NCBI RefSeq assembly: GCF_000162875.1
Contig: NZ_GG700630.1
Span: 508,325-572,324, forward strand
Direction: 5' to 3'
DNA: 64,000 bases
Source: Slackia exigua ATCC 700122
Lineage (GTDB): Bacteria; Actinomycetota; Coriobacteriia; Coriobacteriales; Eggerthellaceae
Of the stretch, positions 27,264 to 38,870 are shown piece after piece (within the stretch, counting starts at the first letter, position 1; each line of letters begins with the position of its first letter). The notes under the pieces were generated by a model. It searched no databases. It saw only the letters and a list, made by a program, of their open reading frames with translations, and was not told the origin of the DNA. The position numbers and the translations under genes were made by a program.

Positions 27264-28943
27264 TTACTCGACGACCCGGTACCGGTCGATGGCGAACGAC
27301 ATTATATCGTGGAACAGCGGCGTGGCCGGCGAATCGTCGTAAACGTGGTCGACCTCCACGAAGCACACCAAAGGCGAGCTGGAGTCGGGAAGAAAGCCGC
27401 AGAAGTCCTTGTTCGCGGCGTACTTCTCGTAGCCTCCGCCCTCGACGGCGTATTCCGCCGTACCCGTCTTGCCCGCGACCGAGAAACCGTCTATGGCGGC
27501 GTCGACGCCGGTTCCCTCCTCGACGACGGTCTTGAGCATGCTCACCATGTCGGGAATCGCGGCGATGTTCTCGATGATGCGCGCGCTCGCGTAGGCGGGC
27601 GTTTCGTCGGTCTGGGGTTTCGCGATCAGGAAGTGGGGCGTGCAGGCGACGCCGCCGTTGCGCAAAGCGCCGTAGAAGCGCGCGATCTGCAGGGGGGTCA
27701 CGGTGATGCCCTGCCCGAACGTCACGTTGTACGCCTGGATCTTCGACCACTCCGACGAGGCGGTATGATACCCCGCCGCTTCTCCGGGATAATCCGCTCC
27801 CGTCGCTTCGGTCATGCCGTACGCCTTGATCTTCTCGTACAGCCTGTCGAAGCCCAGGTAATCCTCCACGGAGCGCGATATGCCGACGTTGGAGGAATTC
27901 TGGATGATCTGACGCAGCGTCATATCGGTCTCCGGGCGATCATGCATATCCGAGACGCGGTACTCGTCCGCCGCGATGCTCGTCGGGCAGTAGACCACGG
28001 TATCGGGCGTCATCGTGCCCGCTTCGAGGATGGCGGTGGCGGACACGGTCTTGAACACCGACCCGGGTTCGAAAGCGTTCGTGATCGATTTCACCGACGT
28101 CGCGCCCTCCTCCACCTTCGAGGTATCCGAAGGATTGAAGTACGGCGTGGAGGCGACGGCGATGATCTCGCCGTTCGACGAATCGAGCAGAATCGCGTTT
28201 CCGTCGGTGCCGCCCTGGTTCCTGACCTGGCCGCGCAGCTTCTCCTCGACGAAAGCCTGCATATCGATATCTATCGATATGATGATGTCCTCGCCGTCGA
28301 CGGCCTCGTTCTCAACCTTGCTGCCGTCGGGAATCGACGTGCCGTCGGCTCCGATCTCGTAGGACATGCGTCCGTTCTCTCCGCGCAGGATGTCGTCGTA
28401 GAAAAGCTCGAGTCCCGACACGCCTTCGCCGTCGATGTTCGTGAAACCGACGACCTGGCCGGCCGTCGAGCCATACGGGTAGATGCGCTTGGTGTCTCCG
28501 ATGAAGTGAACGCCGGAAAGGCCCTGGCTCCGCAAAGCCTTCGCCGCATCGGCATCGGCTTTGCGCTTGACGTAGACGAAGGTGGAATCCTGCGTCACAA
28601 GCTCGCGATAATCGTCCTGCGTGCCGTCGAAGGCATCGGCGAGCGCCGCAGCGACGCCTTGGGGATCGGAAACCTCGCGGGGATTCACGTAGACGGTGGT
28701 CGCGTCGACGCTCGTCGCGAGCACATTGCCGTTGCGGTCGTAGATCGTTCCACGACGGGCGGGCACGTCGTAGGATACCGTGCGCGACGCCTCTGCCATC
28801 CGGGAATACTCATCCGCTTTCGCGACTTGGAGATACAAAAGGCGTCCCGACCACAACGCCGCGATGCCGCCGAAAGCGGCGAGCACGAAGTTTCGGCGCG
28901 ACAGGGACGGCGCGCCGTCGTCGAAAAGCAATTCCAGGCCCAT
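27264..28943 (-). CDS. ftsI: Septal transpeptidase FtsI (class B penicillin-binding protein)
   Basis: Crosslinks septal peptidoglycan with FtsW. The 559-residue protein has one N-terminal membrane anchor, a dimerisation domain starting at VPARRGTIYDRNG, and the transpeptidase domain with SVFK (serine 295), SSN near residue 345, and KTGTAEY near residue 490. There are no PASTA repeats. The anchor is preceded by SRRNFVL at residues 15-21, which resembles a twin-arginine signal. The stop-to-start gap after ftsL is 5 bp. FtsI is favoured over other class B proteins because of its cluster position. Confidence 0.93.
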   Translation of the reverse strand: MGLELLFDDGAPSLSRRNFVLAAFGGIAALWSGRLLYLQVAKADEYSRMAEASRTVSYDVPARRGTIYDRNGNVLATSVDATTVYVNPREVSDPQGVAAALADAFDGTQDDYRELVTQDSTFVYVKRKADADAAKALRSQGLSGVHFIGDTKRIYPYGSTAGQVVGFTNIDGEGVSGLELFYDDILRGENGRMSYEIGADGTSIPDGSKVENEAVDGEDIIISIDIDMQAFVEEKLRGQVRNQGGTDGNAILLDSSNGEIIAVASTPYFNPSDTSKVEEGATSVKSITNAFEPGSVFKTVSATAILEAGTMTPDTVVYCPTSIAADEYRVSDMHDRPETDMTLRQIIQNSSNVGISRSVEDYLGFDRLYEKIKAYGMTEATGADYPGEAAGYHTASSEWSKIQAYNVTFGQGITVTPLQIARFYGALRNGGVACTPHFLIAKPQTDETPAYASARIIENIAAIPDMVSMLKTVVEEGTGVDAAIDGFSVAGKTGTAEYAVEGGGYEKYAANKDFCGFLPDSSSPLVCFVEVDHVYDDSPATPLFHDIMSFAIDRYRVVE

Positions 28944-28948
28944 AGAGG

Positions 28949-29467
28949 CTACCCCCGGGCTGCGATGGCTTCGATGCTTCCGGAAAGGGAGAGATTGCCG
29001 TCGGAATCGGTGGAGACGACATCGTCGTCGAGCGTCACGACGCTCGTGGCGGCGGGAGCGGCCATGCCGAGGCGCGATGCCTGCGAACGGATGATAGTCG
29101 CGTTGGCAAGCCGGCTCTGCTGGACCTCGAGGTCGTTGCCGAGCGTGCGCGCGGAATCGATCTGCGCGGCGACGGAATCCGCTTCCATGGACATGCTGAC
29201 GCTTTCCGCGGTGAGCGTCACGCGCACCATGGCGAACGCCGCGACGATCGCGGCGGCGACGAGAACGATGACCACGGAGGCGATGACGCTCGAGGGGAGC
29301 GTGACGATATCGGGCCGCATGCGGCGGCCGGGCACGACGTCGACACGGGGACGGTATGCGCGATCGAAGTCCGGGGCCTCGGCGCCGTGCGTGTAATACC
29401 CGCGTGCATACGAGACCGCGCGGCCATACGGCCGGCCGCCCATGCGTGCGTATTCCCTTTCGCCCAT
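28949..29467 (-). CDS. ftsL: FtsL-like septum protein
   Basis: A 172-residue bitopic protein. A basic Gly/Arg/Tyr-rich cytoplasmic part of about 65 residues is followed by one membrane span (VIASVVIVLVAAAIVAAFAMVRV) and an extracytoplasmic helix with the heptad-like pattern VAAQIDSARTLGNDLEVQQSRL. It ends in an acidic and serine-rich tail. The sequence is poorly conserved; the call rests on topology and on its place between rsmH and ftsI. The ATG at 29467 has a GGAAGGAGGGG site. Confidence 0.75.
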   Translation of the reverse strand: MGEREYARMGGRPYGRAVSYARGYYTHGAEAPDFDRAYRPRVDVVPGRRMRPDIVTLPSSVIASVVIVLVAAAIVAAFAMVRVTLTAESVSMSMEADSVAAQIDSARTLGNDLEVQQSRLANATIIRSQASRLGMAAPAATSVVTLDDDVVSTDSDGNLSLSGSIEAIAARG

Positions 29468-29510
29468 GCTCGAACCCCTCCTTCCCTGATTCATCGCCCC
29501 GCGTACGCTT

Positions 29511-30467
29511 CTACTTCCTGCACGCGATCCGCAGCTTCGCGCTGCGCGCTCGCGGATTGCCCTCTATCTCCCCTTCTGCAGGAAGAAGGGGCTTGCGCGT
29601 CATGACCTTGAGCACCGGATCGGCACCGCATACGCAGACCGGCAGGTCGGGCGGGCAGATGCACGTCCGAGACAGGTCCGCGAACAGATTCTTGACGATG
29701 CGGTCCTCGAGCGAGTGATAGCTGATGACCGCGATGCGGCCTTGGGGGTTCAACCACCTGACCGCTGCCTCGAGTCCCCTCTTGAGCGCATCGAGCTCGG
29801 AGTTGACTTCGATGCGAAGCGCCTGGAACGTCCGTTTCGCCGGATGTCCCCCGCGCCGACGCGCCGAAGCGGGGATCGCCGCTTTGATGATCTCGACGAG
29901 CTGTCCTGTCGTCTCGATAGGAGCATCCTCTCGCGCCGCCACGATGAATTGCGCGATTCTGCGTGCCCATTTCTCGTCGGAATTCTCGAAGATGATCCGA
30001 GCGAGCTCTGATTCGGTTGCGCTGTTGACGAGCTCTGCTGCGTTTCGGGTTTGTCTGCCCGGATCCATTCTCATGTCGAGAGGAGCATCCTCCCTGAAGG
30101 AGAACCCCCTGGAGGCGACGTCAAGCTGCGGGGAGGAGACGCCGAGGTCGAAGAGAATCCCATCGATCCCCGGCACCTGGGCCCGTACCAACAGCTCGTC
30201 GAGATCACCAAAGTTGCCTTTGAGAAGCTTGATGCGCGGACGCTTTTTCTCAGGGAGCGCACGGAGGCGCTCGCCTGCGGCCGCGAGCGCCGCGTCGTCC
30301 TGATCGATGCCGATCAGGAGGCCGTCTGCGCCCAAGCGTCCAGCCGCTTCGCAAGAATGTCCTGCGCCGCCGAGCGTTGCGTCCACGAAGATGTGCCGTG
30401 GTTTGAGTGCGAGTCCTTCGAGGCACTCGGCGAGCAGGACCGGTGTGTGCCGGTATTCGTCTGTCAT
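29511..30467 (-). CDS. rsmH: 16S rRNA (cytosine-1402-N4)-methyltransferase RsmH
   Basis: Methylates C1402 in the decoding centre. The 318-residue protein begins HTPVLLAECLEGL and has the SAM motif FVDATLGGAGHS, ILFDLGVSSPQLD, RGFSFREDAPLDMRMD, KRTFQALRIEVNSEL and VISYHSLEDRIVK. The start is uncertain: a GTG three codons upstream at 30476 is an alternative, and neither has a strong ribosome binding site, which suggests coupling to mraZ (18-bp gap). Confidence 0.95.
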   Translation of the reverse strand: MTDEYRHTPVLLAECLEGLALKPRHIFVDATLGGAGHSCEAAGRLGADGLLIGIDQDDAALAAAGERLRALPEKKRPRIKLLKGNFGDLDELLVRAQVPGIDGILFDLGVSSPQLDVASRGFSFREDAPLDMRMDPGRQTRNAAELVNSATESELARIIFENSDEKWARRIAQFIVAAREDAPIETTGQLVEIIKAAIPASARRRGGHPAKRTFQALRIEVNSELDALKRGLEAAVRWLNPQGRIAVISYHSLEDRIVKNLFADLSRTCICPPDLPVCVCGADPVLKVMTRKPLLPAEGEIEGNPRARSAKLRIACRK

Positions 30468-30485
30468 GCCGCTCACGCCAGGGAC

Positions 30486-30920
30486 TTATGAGAAGAGCAG
30501 CGCATCGAGGTCGATGCTGCTCTGGAACTCGTCCCAACGCTTCGCATCCCAGATTTCGAAGTGGTCGGTGTTGCCGATGAGCACGACGTCCTTGTCAAGG
30601 CCGGCAAGCTCGCGCTGCTTGGACGCGAGGTTGATGCGACCGACGCTGTCCATGGAGCTCGACACGGCGCTGGCATTCAGCTTCGTGCGCGCGAGGACAT
30701 GCATCCTGTCGCTCGGATTGAAGCCGCCGCGCTTTTCGAACAGGGCGTCGACCCATGTCTCGAAGCCTTCGGCGGTGTAGACCGACAAGAACTCGTTCTT
30801 GGTGCTGGGGACCACGACGAGCTGGGTTTCCTCGGTCAATGCCTTGCGAAACGGCGATGGAAGCGTCAGACGGCCCTTGGCATCGACTTTGTGGCGGTAT
30901 TCGCCGAACAAAGCGGTCAT
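30486..30920 (-). CDS. mraZ: Transcriptional regulator MraZ
   Basis: An AbrB-like ring-forming DNA-binding protein, first gene of the dcw cluster. The 144-residue product has FGEYRHKVDAKGRLTLPSPFR in the first swapped-hairpin domain and SMDSVGRINLASKQRELAGL in the second. The ATG at 30920 follows GAAGGAGG. TGGG boxes lie in its own promoter, which fits the autoregulation known for MraZ elsewhere. Confidence 0.95.
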   Translation of the reverse strand: MTALFGEYRHKVDAKGRLTLPSPFRKALTEETQLVVVPSTKNEFLSVYTAEGFETWVDALFEKRGGFNPSDRMHVLARTKLNASAVSSSMDSVGRINLASKQRELAGLDKDVVLIGNTDHFEIWDAKRWDEFQSSIDLDALLFS

Positions 30921-30969
30921 GGGACCCTGCCTCCTTCTCCCTGTCGCATGCATTCAATCGAGTGGTCAC

Positions 30970-31012
30970 ATTCTATCCCACTTTCTCCCACATCGCAAAG
31001 AAAATCCCCCAC
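30970..31012 (-). promoter_or_regulatory. dcw promoter with MraZ-type GTGGG boxes
   Basis: Minus-strand TTGCGA (30993-30998) and TAGAAT (30970-30975) are exactly 17 bp apart. GTGGG boxes occur at 31008-31012, 30987-30991 and 30977-30981. The last two lie in the spacer and are 10 bp apart. The first is 21 bp from the second, two helical turns. This fits MraZ repression by steric blocking. Confidence 0.8.
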
Positions 31013-31245
31013 CTTGATGTCATGCTCTCCCCTTTTCAGTCCACGCCGACCTGCGCGAAGACATACCGAGCCAAGCCCCGGGAAGATATAGGGGGTCGAA
31101 GGAAGATAGGACCTAGATATGGTCCGTGAGAGGAAGCGGAGCACGCGATGAAGAATGTGTGGCGCGCACGCCGCCGAACCCGAAGGCGCGACGGCGTGCC
31201 GTCACCGACGCAGGTCTGCCGATCGCCGCGGATGGATGGACGGGA

Positions 31246-32205
31246 TCAGAACGCGGCCTTGGCGCGAGGGTGGGCGCTCAGGTATTCCTCGCGCACGTGC
31301 GTGCGGTCGACATGCGTGTAGATCTGCGTCGTGGAAATATCTGAATGCCCGAGCATCTCCTGGATCGCGCGGAGGTCGGCGCCTCCTTCGAGCAGATGCG
31401 TGGCGAACGAGTGGCGCAAGGTATGGGGGTGCAGATCCTTGATGCCGATGACGTGCCCCGCCTCGCGCACGATCGAGTGGATGGACTGGCGCGAAAGCCG
31501 TCCGCCGCGGGCGTTGAGCATGACCGCAGGCGTCAGGCGTCGCGGCGAACGCAGGAGAGGCCGGGCATCCTCGAGATACGATGCGAGGCAGCGCGCCGCG
31601 CTGCCTCCGATGGGCACGATGCGCTCGCGCGATCCCTTGCCGACGATGCGCAGTATTCCCTCGTCCAAGAACGCGTCGCCCGCATCGAGACCGGAAAGCT
31701 CGCTTGCGCGCAGGCCGCAGCCGTAGAGGAGCTCGAGGGCGCACGCATTCCGCACGCCGAGCGGACCTTCACGGAACTCCTGATCGAGCAGCGTATTCAC
31801 CTGATCGATCGAAAGCACGTCGGGAAGTCGGGCGGGAACGCCGGGCAGAGGAAGCGCACACGCGGGATCGGACGCGACCAGGCCGTCGCGCACGAGGAAC
31901 GCATGGAACCCCTTCAAGGCCGAGACATGCCGCTCGATGCTCGCCGCAGCATATCCGCGCCCCGACAGGTCGGCGACGTAAGATGCGAGCGCATCGCGCG
32001 TCACGTCGCGCGCGGCATGCACGCCTTCGGAATCGAGAAAGGCGACGTAATCCTCGAGATCGGCGGCGTACGACCGAACCGTGAGATCCGACGATCCCTT
32101 CTCTATCGAGAGAAACGAGAGGAAGTCGCGCACTGACGAAAGAAGGGGGGCGCACAGAGCGCTCCCCTCTTCGTCGACGGTCCTTCTTTTCACATCGCGC
32201 GGCAC
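31246..32205 (-). CDS. xerD: Tyrosine recombinase, XerC/XerD type
   Basis: Resolves chromosome dimers at dif with cofactor control by FtsK. The 319-residue protein has an N-terminal SAM-like arm-binding domain (about residues 20-110) and a catalytic domain with the arginine in [12 protein letters not shown], the lysine in [35 protein letters not shown] and the tyrosine nucleophile therein. Start assignment is weak: the GTG at 32205 lacks a good ribosome binding site. Its chromosomal neighbours pyrG and nadK, and its size, argue against a phage integrase. Whether it is XerC or XerD cannot be told by eye. Confidence 0.85.
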   Translation of the reverse strand: MPRDVKRRTVDEEGSALCAPLLSSVRDFLSFLSIEKGSSDLTVRSYAADLEDYVAFLDSEGVHAARDVTRDALASYVADLSGRGYAAASIERHVSALKGFHAFLVRDGLVASDPACALPLPGVPARLPDVLSIDQVNTLLDQEFREGPLGVRNACALELLYGCGLRASELSGLDAGDAFLDEGILRIVGKGSRERIVPIGGSAARCLASYLEDARPLLRSPRRLTPAVMLNARGGRLSRQSIHSIVREAGHVIGIKDLHPHTLRHSFATHLLEGGADLRAIQEMLGHSDISTTQIYTHVDRTHVREEYLSAHPRAKAAF

Positions 32206-32212
32206 GTCGGGC

Positions 32213-34700
<2,488 letters not shown>

Positions 34701-34779
34701 TTCGCCTCGTTTCCATGCGGCGCTCCAGAAGCTATCATGCACATAACTTTCGCATTATACCCAATACGGAAAGCGCGAT

Positions 34780-36450
34780 ATGCCCCCCATGCGTAATTCC
34801 ATACGGCGCGAAGGCGCGCCCTCCGACGAGCCTTCGGCGGCATCCGTCAACATCGGCGGCGCTGCAGCGCTCATCAGCTTCTTCGTCATCATCTCCCGCA
34901 TCACGGGCTTCCTGCGCACATGGGCCATGGCCTTCGCGCTCGGTTCGACGATGCTCGCGAGCTCCTATCAGGTGGCCAACAACCTGCCGGAGATGCTCTA
35001 CGAGATGGTCATCGGCGGCATGCTGGTGACCGCGTTTCTGCCCGTGTACGTATCGGTCAAAGAACGCCTCGGGGAGAAGGGCGGCAACGATTACGCGAGC
35101 AATCTGCTGAGCATCACGTTCGTCGTCCTCGGCATCGTAGCGCTCGTCTGCACCTTCCTGGCGCCTCAGCTCATCTACACGCAGAGCTTCCTGAACGACC
35201 AGTCGACCATGGGCGATGCGATCTTCTTCTTCCGGTTCTTCTCGATGCAGATCCTGTTCTACGGCCTGTCCTCCATCGTAAGCGGCCTTCTGAACGCATC
35301 CCGCGACTATCTCTGGAGCAGCGCGGCGCCCATCTTCAACAACGTCATCGTGACGACGACGTTCGTGCTGTACGCCTTTTTCGCGCAGAGCGATCCCGAA
35401 GCCGCGAAGCTCATCATCGCCATCGGCAATCCGCTGGGCATCTTCGTGCAGATGGCCATCCAGATCCCGGCGCTCAGGCGCAACGGCATCCGCATCCGCC
35501 CGCATATCGATCTCAAGGACCCCGCGCTCATCGAGACGCTGTCCATCGGCGTGCCCGCCACCATCGTGATGGTCATGGGGCTCGCCATCGTATCGGTCAA
35601 GAACGCCGCCTCGTACAACGCCTTCGACAACGGCCCGTCCATCATCGCCTACGCGCGCCTGTGGTACACGCTTCCCTACTCGTTTCTGACCGTCCCCATC
35701 ACGACGGCCATGTTCACGGAGATCGCCGAGATGTTCTCGCATGACGATCTGGAAGGATTCAAACGCGGCATCGTCTCGGGCACGTCGCAGATCATCTTCT
35801 TCATGGTTCCCTTCGCCATGTATCTCGCGGTCTTCGCGGCGCCGCTCGTCACCTTGTACCACATCGGCGCGTTCTCGAGCGAGAACATCCTGCAGATTTC
35901 GAGCTACCTTGCATTCCTCGCGCTCGCGCTGCCGCTCTACGGCGTGAGCACCTATCTGCAGAAGGCGTTTTCCGCCCTGAGACGCATGGGCGTCTACGCC
36001 GCGATCATGGCGGCTTCGGCTGTCGCATCCATCGCGTTCACGCTCTTGTTCGGCTCGAGCGCGCTCATCGCCGACCCGATCATGCGCATGGCCGCCATCG
36101 CGCTGGCCGAAACGGTCCAGTACGTCGTCATCGACATCGCCTGCTTCGTCTATCTGAAGAGCACTATGGGCAGCATCGGCATCCGCAGCATGCTGGGCGC
36201 GACCGCACGTTCGCTCGTGTTCGGAGCGCTCGGATCGGCAGCTGCGCTCGGCGTCATGAGCGTCCTCGAATCGACCGTGGCACCGCTCGACGGCTCCATT
36301 CCCCATGCGCTCGTCGTCATCGCCGCGGGAGGCATCGTGGCGATTGCGGTGACGTTCGGCGGAGCGCTCGCGCTCAAGGTGCCTGAATCGGCCATGCTCT
36401 CAAGCCTCATCAATCGGCTTCTTTGCAGAATCGGGCTGGCCCGTCCTTGA
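34780..36450 (+). CDS. murJ: Lipid II flippase MurJ (MviN)
   Basis: Flips lipid II across the membrane. The 556-residue protein shows about 14 hydrophobic spans. MurJ-type features are ISRITGFLRTWAMAFALG near residue 40, ASSYQVANNLPEMLYEMVIGGML, a long basic loop LRRNGIRIRPHIDLKD, and a second half with LALPLYGVSTYLQKAFSALRR. It is transcribed away from nadK with an 79-bp divergent gap. GGAAAG precedes the ATG. It is outside the dcw cluster but completes the lipid II route encoded there. Confidence 0.92.
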   Translation: MPPMRNSIRREGAPSDEPSAASVNIGGAAALISFFVIISRITGFLRTWAMAFALGSTMLASSYQVANNLPEMLYEMVIGGMLVTAFLPVYVSVKERLGEKGGNDYASNLLSITFVVLGIVALVCTFLAPQLIYTQSFLNDQSTMGDAIFFFRFFSMQILFYGLSSIVSGLLNASRDYLWSSAAPIFNNVIVTTTFVLYAFFAQSDPEAAKLIIAIGNPLGIFVQMAIQIPALRRNGIRIRPHIDLKDPALIETLSIGVPATIVMVMGLAIVSVKNAASYNAFDNGPSIIAYARLWYTLPYSFLTVPITTAMFTEIAEMFSHDDLEGFKRGIVSGTSQIIFFMVPFAMYLAVFAAPLVTLYHIGAFSSENILQISSYLAFLALALPLYGVSTYLQKAFSALRRMGVYAAIMAASAVASIAFTLLFGSSALIADPIMRMAAIALAETVQYVVIDIACFVYLKSTMGSIGIRSMLGATARSLVFGALGSAAALGVMSVLESTVAPLDGSIPHALVVIAAGGIVAIAVTFGGALALKVPESAMLSSLINRLLCRIGLARP

Positions 36451-36452
36451 TT

Positions 36453-36481
36453 CGTCTCGCGTCCCGCAATGACGCGAGACG
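36453..36481 (+). terminator. Hairpin after murJ
   Basis: A perfect 11-bp stem CGTCTCGCGTC/GACGCGAGACG with a 7-nt loop begins 2 bases after the murJ stop. There is no real T tract, so termination strength is uncertain. Confidence 0.55.
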
Positions 36482-36592
36482 GTTGCTTCGAGCCTCGACG
36501 CCGATATGCGGAAACACGATCCGCGCACGCTCCCACCCCGCGATCCGAGATCGACCGGCAGCCTGCCCGGAAGATACGGCACCGCGGAAGCG

Positions 36593-37372
36593 TCAGTCGT
36601 TCACGGGCCTGCGATGATCCGCTTCGACGGACACGAGGACCGGTCCGTCCTCAGTGATGGCCACGGTCTTCTCGAAATGAGCGCTCGGCTTGCCGTCCCT
36701 CGTGCAGACCAGCCATCCGTCGCGCATCTGCCGGACGCGGCGGTTTCCCATGGTGATCATCGGTTCGATGGCGATGACCATGCCGGCGCGCAGCTCGAGG
36801 CCGGTATGCGGCCTGCCGTAGTTCGGCACGTTCGGATCTTCGTGCATGTCCCGTCCGATGCCGTGCCCCACGTACTCGCGCACGACGCCGAAGCCGGCCT
36901 TCTCGGCCACGGTCTGCACCGCATGGCCGATATCCCCGATGCGATTGCCGGGCCGAGCCGCGTCGATGCCCGCCCACATGCTCTTCTCCGTAACCTCGAG
37001 CAGGCGTTCGACCTCAGGCGAGACCTTCCCCACCGGAAATGTCCATGCATTGTCGCCGGCCCAGCCGTCCACGGTCGCGCCCGTGTCGATGGAGACGATG
37101 TCGCCCTCCCTCAAGATGACGTCTTTGCTCGGAATGCCATGTACGACCTGATCGTTCACGGAAGCGCAGATGCTCGCGGGAAAGCCGCCGTATCCTTTGA
37201 ACGTCGGCGTGCCGCCATGGGAGCGGATGAAGTCCTCGACGAAGCGATCGAGCTCCCATGTTGATATGCCGGGACGAACGAGTGCTCCGACCTCGCGAAG
37301 GACGCGTGCGGAAAGCGCGCCCGAACGCTTCATGGCTTCGATATGCGCGGGCTTCTTCAGATAGATGGTCAT
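36593..37372 (-). CDS. map: Methionine aminopeptidase type I
   Basis: Removes the initiator methionine from nascent proteins. The 259-residue metalloenzyme has GGFPASICASVNDQVVHGIP, the metal ligands DTGATVDGWAGDNAWTF, GHGIGRDMHEDP and the glutamate of AIEPMI near the C terminus. I prefer ATG at 37372 with AAGGA upstream; an ATG 12 bases earlier is possible. It lies between murJ (convergent) and rplA (same strand, after its terminator). Confidence 0.95.
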   Translation of the reverse strand: MTIYLKKPAHIEAMKRSGALSARVLREVGALVRPGISTWELDRFVEDFIRSHGGTPTFKGYGGFPASICASVNDQVVHGIPSKDVILREGDIVSIDTGATVDGWAGDNAWTFPVGKVSPEVERLLEVTEKSMWAGIDAARPGNRIGDIGHAVQTVAEKAGFGVVREYVGHGIGRDMHEDPNVPNYGRPHTGLELRAGMVIAIEPMITMGNRRVRQMRDGWLVCTRDGKPSAHFEKTVAITEDGPVLVSVEADHRRPVND

Positions 37373-37425
37373 GATGCACATCCTTCGTTCACGATGCCCG
37401 TCCTTCGTTCGACGGAAGCATGCTA

Positions 37426-37461
37426 TGAAAAAAGCCCGTCTCGAGCGAGACGGGCTTTTCA
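37426..37461 (-). terminator. Terminator of the rplK-rplA unit
   Basis: On the minus strand a 13-bp stem (AAAGCCCGTCTCG) with a 3-nt loop ends in TTTTTT, 18-50 bases after the rplA stop. Confidence 0.92.
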
Positions 37462-37478
37462 CGGAAAGGTTACGCGTG

Positions 37479-38189
37479 CTATTCGGCAGCAACGGCGAAG
37501 CCGCGCGAGACCGAAGGATCGATCTTGATGCCAGGGCCCATGGTGGAGCTCACGGTGATGGACTTGAGGTACCGGCCCTTGGCGGCGGACGGCTTCATGC
37601 GGACGATCTCGTCATAGACGGCGCCGTAATTCTCGGCGAGCTTTTCAGCATCGAAGCTGACCTTGCCGAGGATGACGTGCGCGATGCCGAAGCGGTCGGC
37701 GCGGTACTCGACCTTGCCGCCCTTGAGATCGGCGATGGCGGTGGCGACATCCATCGTGACGGTGCCGAGCTTCGGGTTCGGCATAAGGCCGCGGGGGCCG
37801 AGGATACGGCCGAGACGGCCGACCTTGGCCATCATGTTCGGCGTTGCGACGGCGGCATCGAAATCGATGGTGCCGGCCTGGATGTCGGCGACGAGGTCGT
37901 CGGAACCGACGATGTCGGCACCGGCCTCGCGGGCGGCGTCGGCCTGCGCGCCTTCGGCGAACACGGCCACGCGGACCTGCTTGCCGGAGCCGTTGGGCAG
38001 AGCGACCATGCCGCGAAGCTGCTGATTGGCCTGACGGGTGTCGATGCCGAGACGGAAGTGGGCTTCGACGGTCTCGTCGAACTTGACGGAAGAAACCTCC
38101 TTGACGATCTTGAAGGCCTCGAGGGGGGCGTACAGCGTGGCGGCGTCGAACTTCTCGGCGGCGGCGCGCTGGCTCTTGGTGAGTTTCAT
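37479..38189 (-). CDS. rplA: 50S ribosomal protein L1
   Basis: Binds 23S rRNA at the L1 stalk near the E site. The 236-residue protein has [24 protein letters not shown] and [16 protein letters not shown], the standard signature, and ends at SRGFAVAAE. It is last gene of the secE-nusG-rplK-rplA run and is followed by a strong terminator. Confidence 0.97.
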   Translation of the reverse strand: MKLTKSQRAAAEKFDAATLYAPLEAFKIVKEVSSVKFDETVEAHFRLGIDTRQANQQLRGMVALPNGSGKQVRVAVFAEGAQADAAREAGADIVGSDDLVADIQAGTIDFDAAVATPNMMAKVGRLGRILGPRGLMPNPKLGTVTMDVATAIADLKGGKVEYRADRFGIAHVILGKVSFDAEKLAENYGAVYDEIVRMKPSAAKGRYLKSITVSSTMGPGIKIDPSVSRGFAVAAE

Positions 38190-38265
38190 CGTTCAGAATC
38201 CTTTCGTGGTGATGGCGGGCTTATGCGAACCCTTCCACATACCCCAGGCGGGGTTGAAGACGAAT

Positions 38266-38751
38266 TTACGCGTTCAGCATTTCGGCGAGCTTGCGGGAAG
38301 GCACATAGACCTTCTTCATCTCGCGGCCTTCGATGCGCACGCCCATGGAACGGGCGGTGCCGGCCACGACCTCCATGGCGGCTTCGATGTCGTTCGCATT
38401 CAGGTCGGGCATCTTGATCTCGGCGATCTCGCGCAGCTGATCGAGCGAGAGCGTGCCGACGGTCTTGAGCTGCGGGATGCCGCTGCCTTTCTGGATACCG
38501 AGCTTTTCCTTGATCAGAACGGCCGCGGGAGGGGTCTTGAGCACGAACGTGAACGACTTGTCCTCGTAGATCGTGATCTCGACCGGGATGATGGTACCGG
38601 ACTGAGCCTGCGTGGCGGCGTTGAACGCCTGGCAGAACTGCATGATGTTGACGCCCTGCGCACCGAGTGCCGGGCCGACCGGAGGAGCCGGATTGGCCGC
38701 GCCAGCAGGAATCTGCAGCTTGACGAAGCCAGTGACTTTCTTTTCAGCCAT
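38266..38751 (-). CDS. rplK: 50S ribosomal protein L11 with C-terminal extension
   Basis: Part of the GTPase-associated centre. The N-terminal half has [30 protein letters not shown] and the rRNA-binding C-terminal domain ends in the usual [12 protein letters not shown]. The protein then continues for about 18 more residues ([19 protein letters not shown]), giving 161 residues instead of about 141-144. No frameshift is seen, so the tail seems real. Confidence 0.95.
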   Translation of the reverse strand: MAEKKVTGFVKLQIPAGAANPAPPVGPALGAQGVNIMQFCQAFNAATQAQSGTIIPVEITIYEDKSFTFVLKTPPAAVLIKEKLGIQKGSGIPQLKTVGTLSLDQLREIAEIKMPDLNANDIEAAMEVVAGTARSMGVRIEGREMKKVYVPSRKLAEMLNA

Positions 38752-38870
38752 TGCTTGGTTTTCCTTACCTTGTACCGTAACCTATGTCGTCCAGCGCATC
38801 GCGCGAGAAGCCCTGTCCACTAAGGCGCACGAAACGCGAAGAGCCATTATAAACGCCGAAAGGCGGCTTC

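Noticed and set aside
31246-32205. Tyrosine recombinase as a prophage integrase
   Set aside because: Size, motifs and neighbours (pyrG, nadK, dcw) fit chromosomal XerC/D. No att repeats or phage genes are present.
37381-37412. Short direct repeat CGTCCTTCGTTC near the map start
   Set aside because: About 12 bp, adjacent to the map 5' end, with no symmetry or promoter element; likely incidental.
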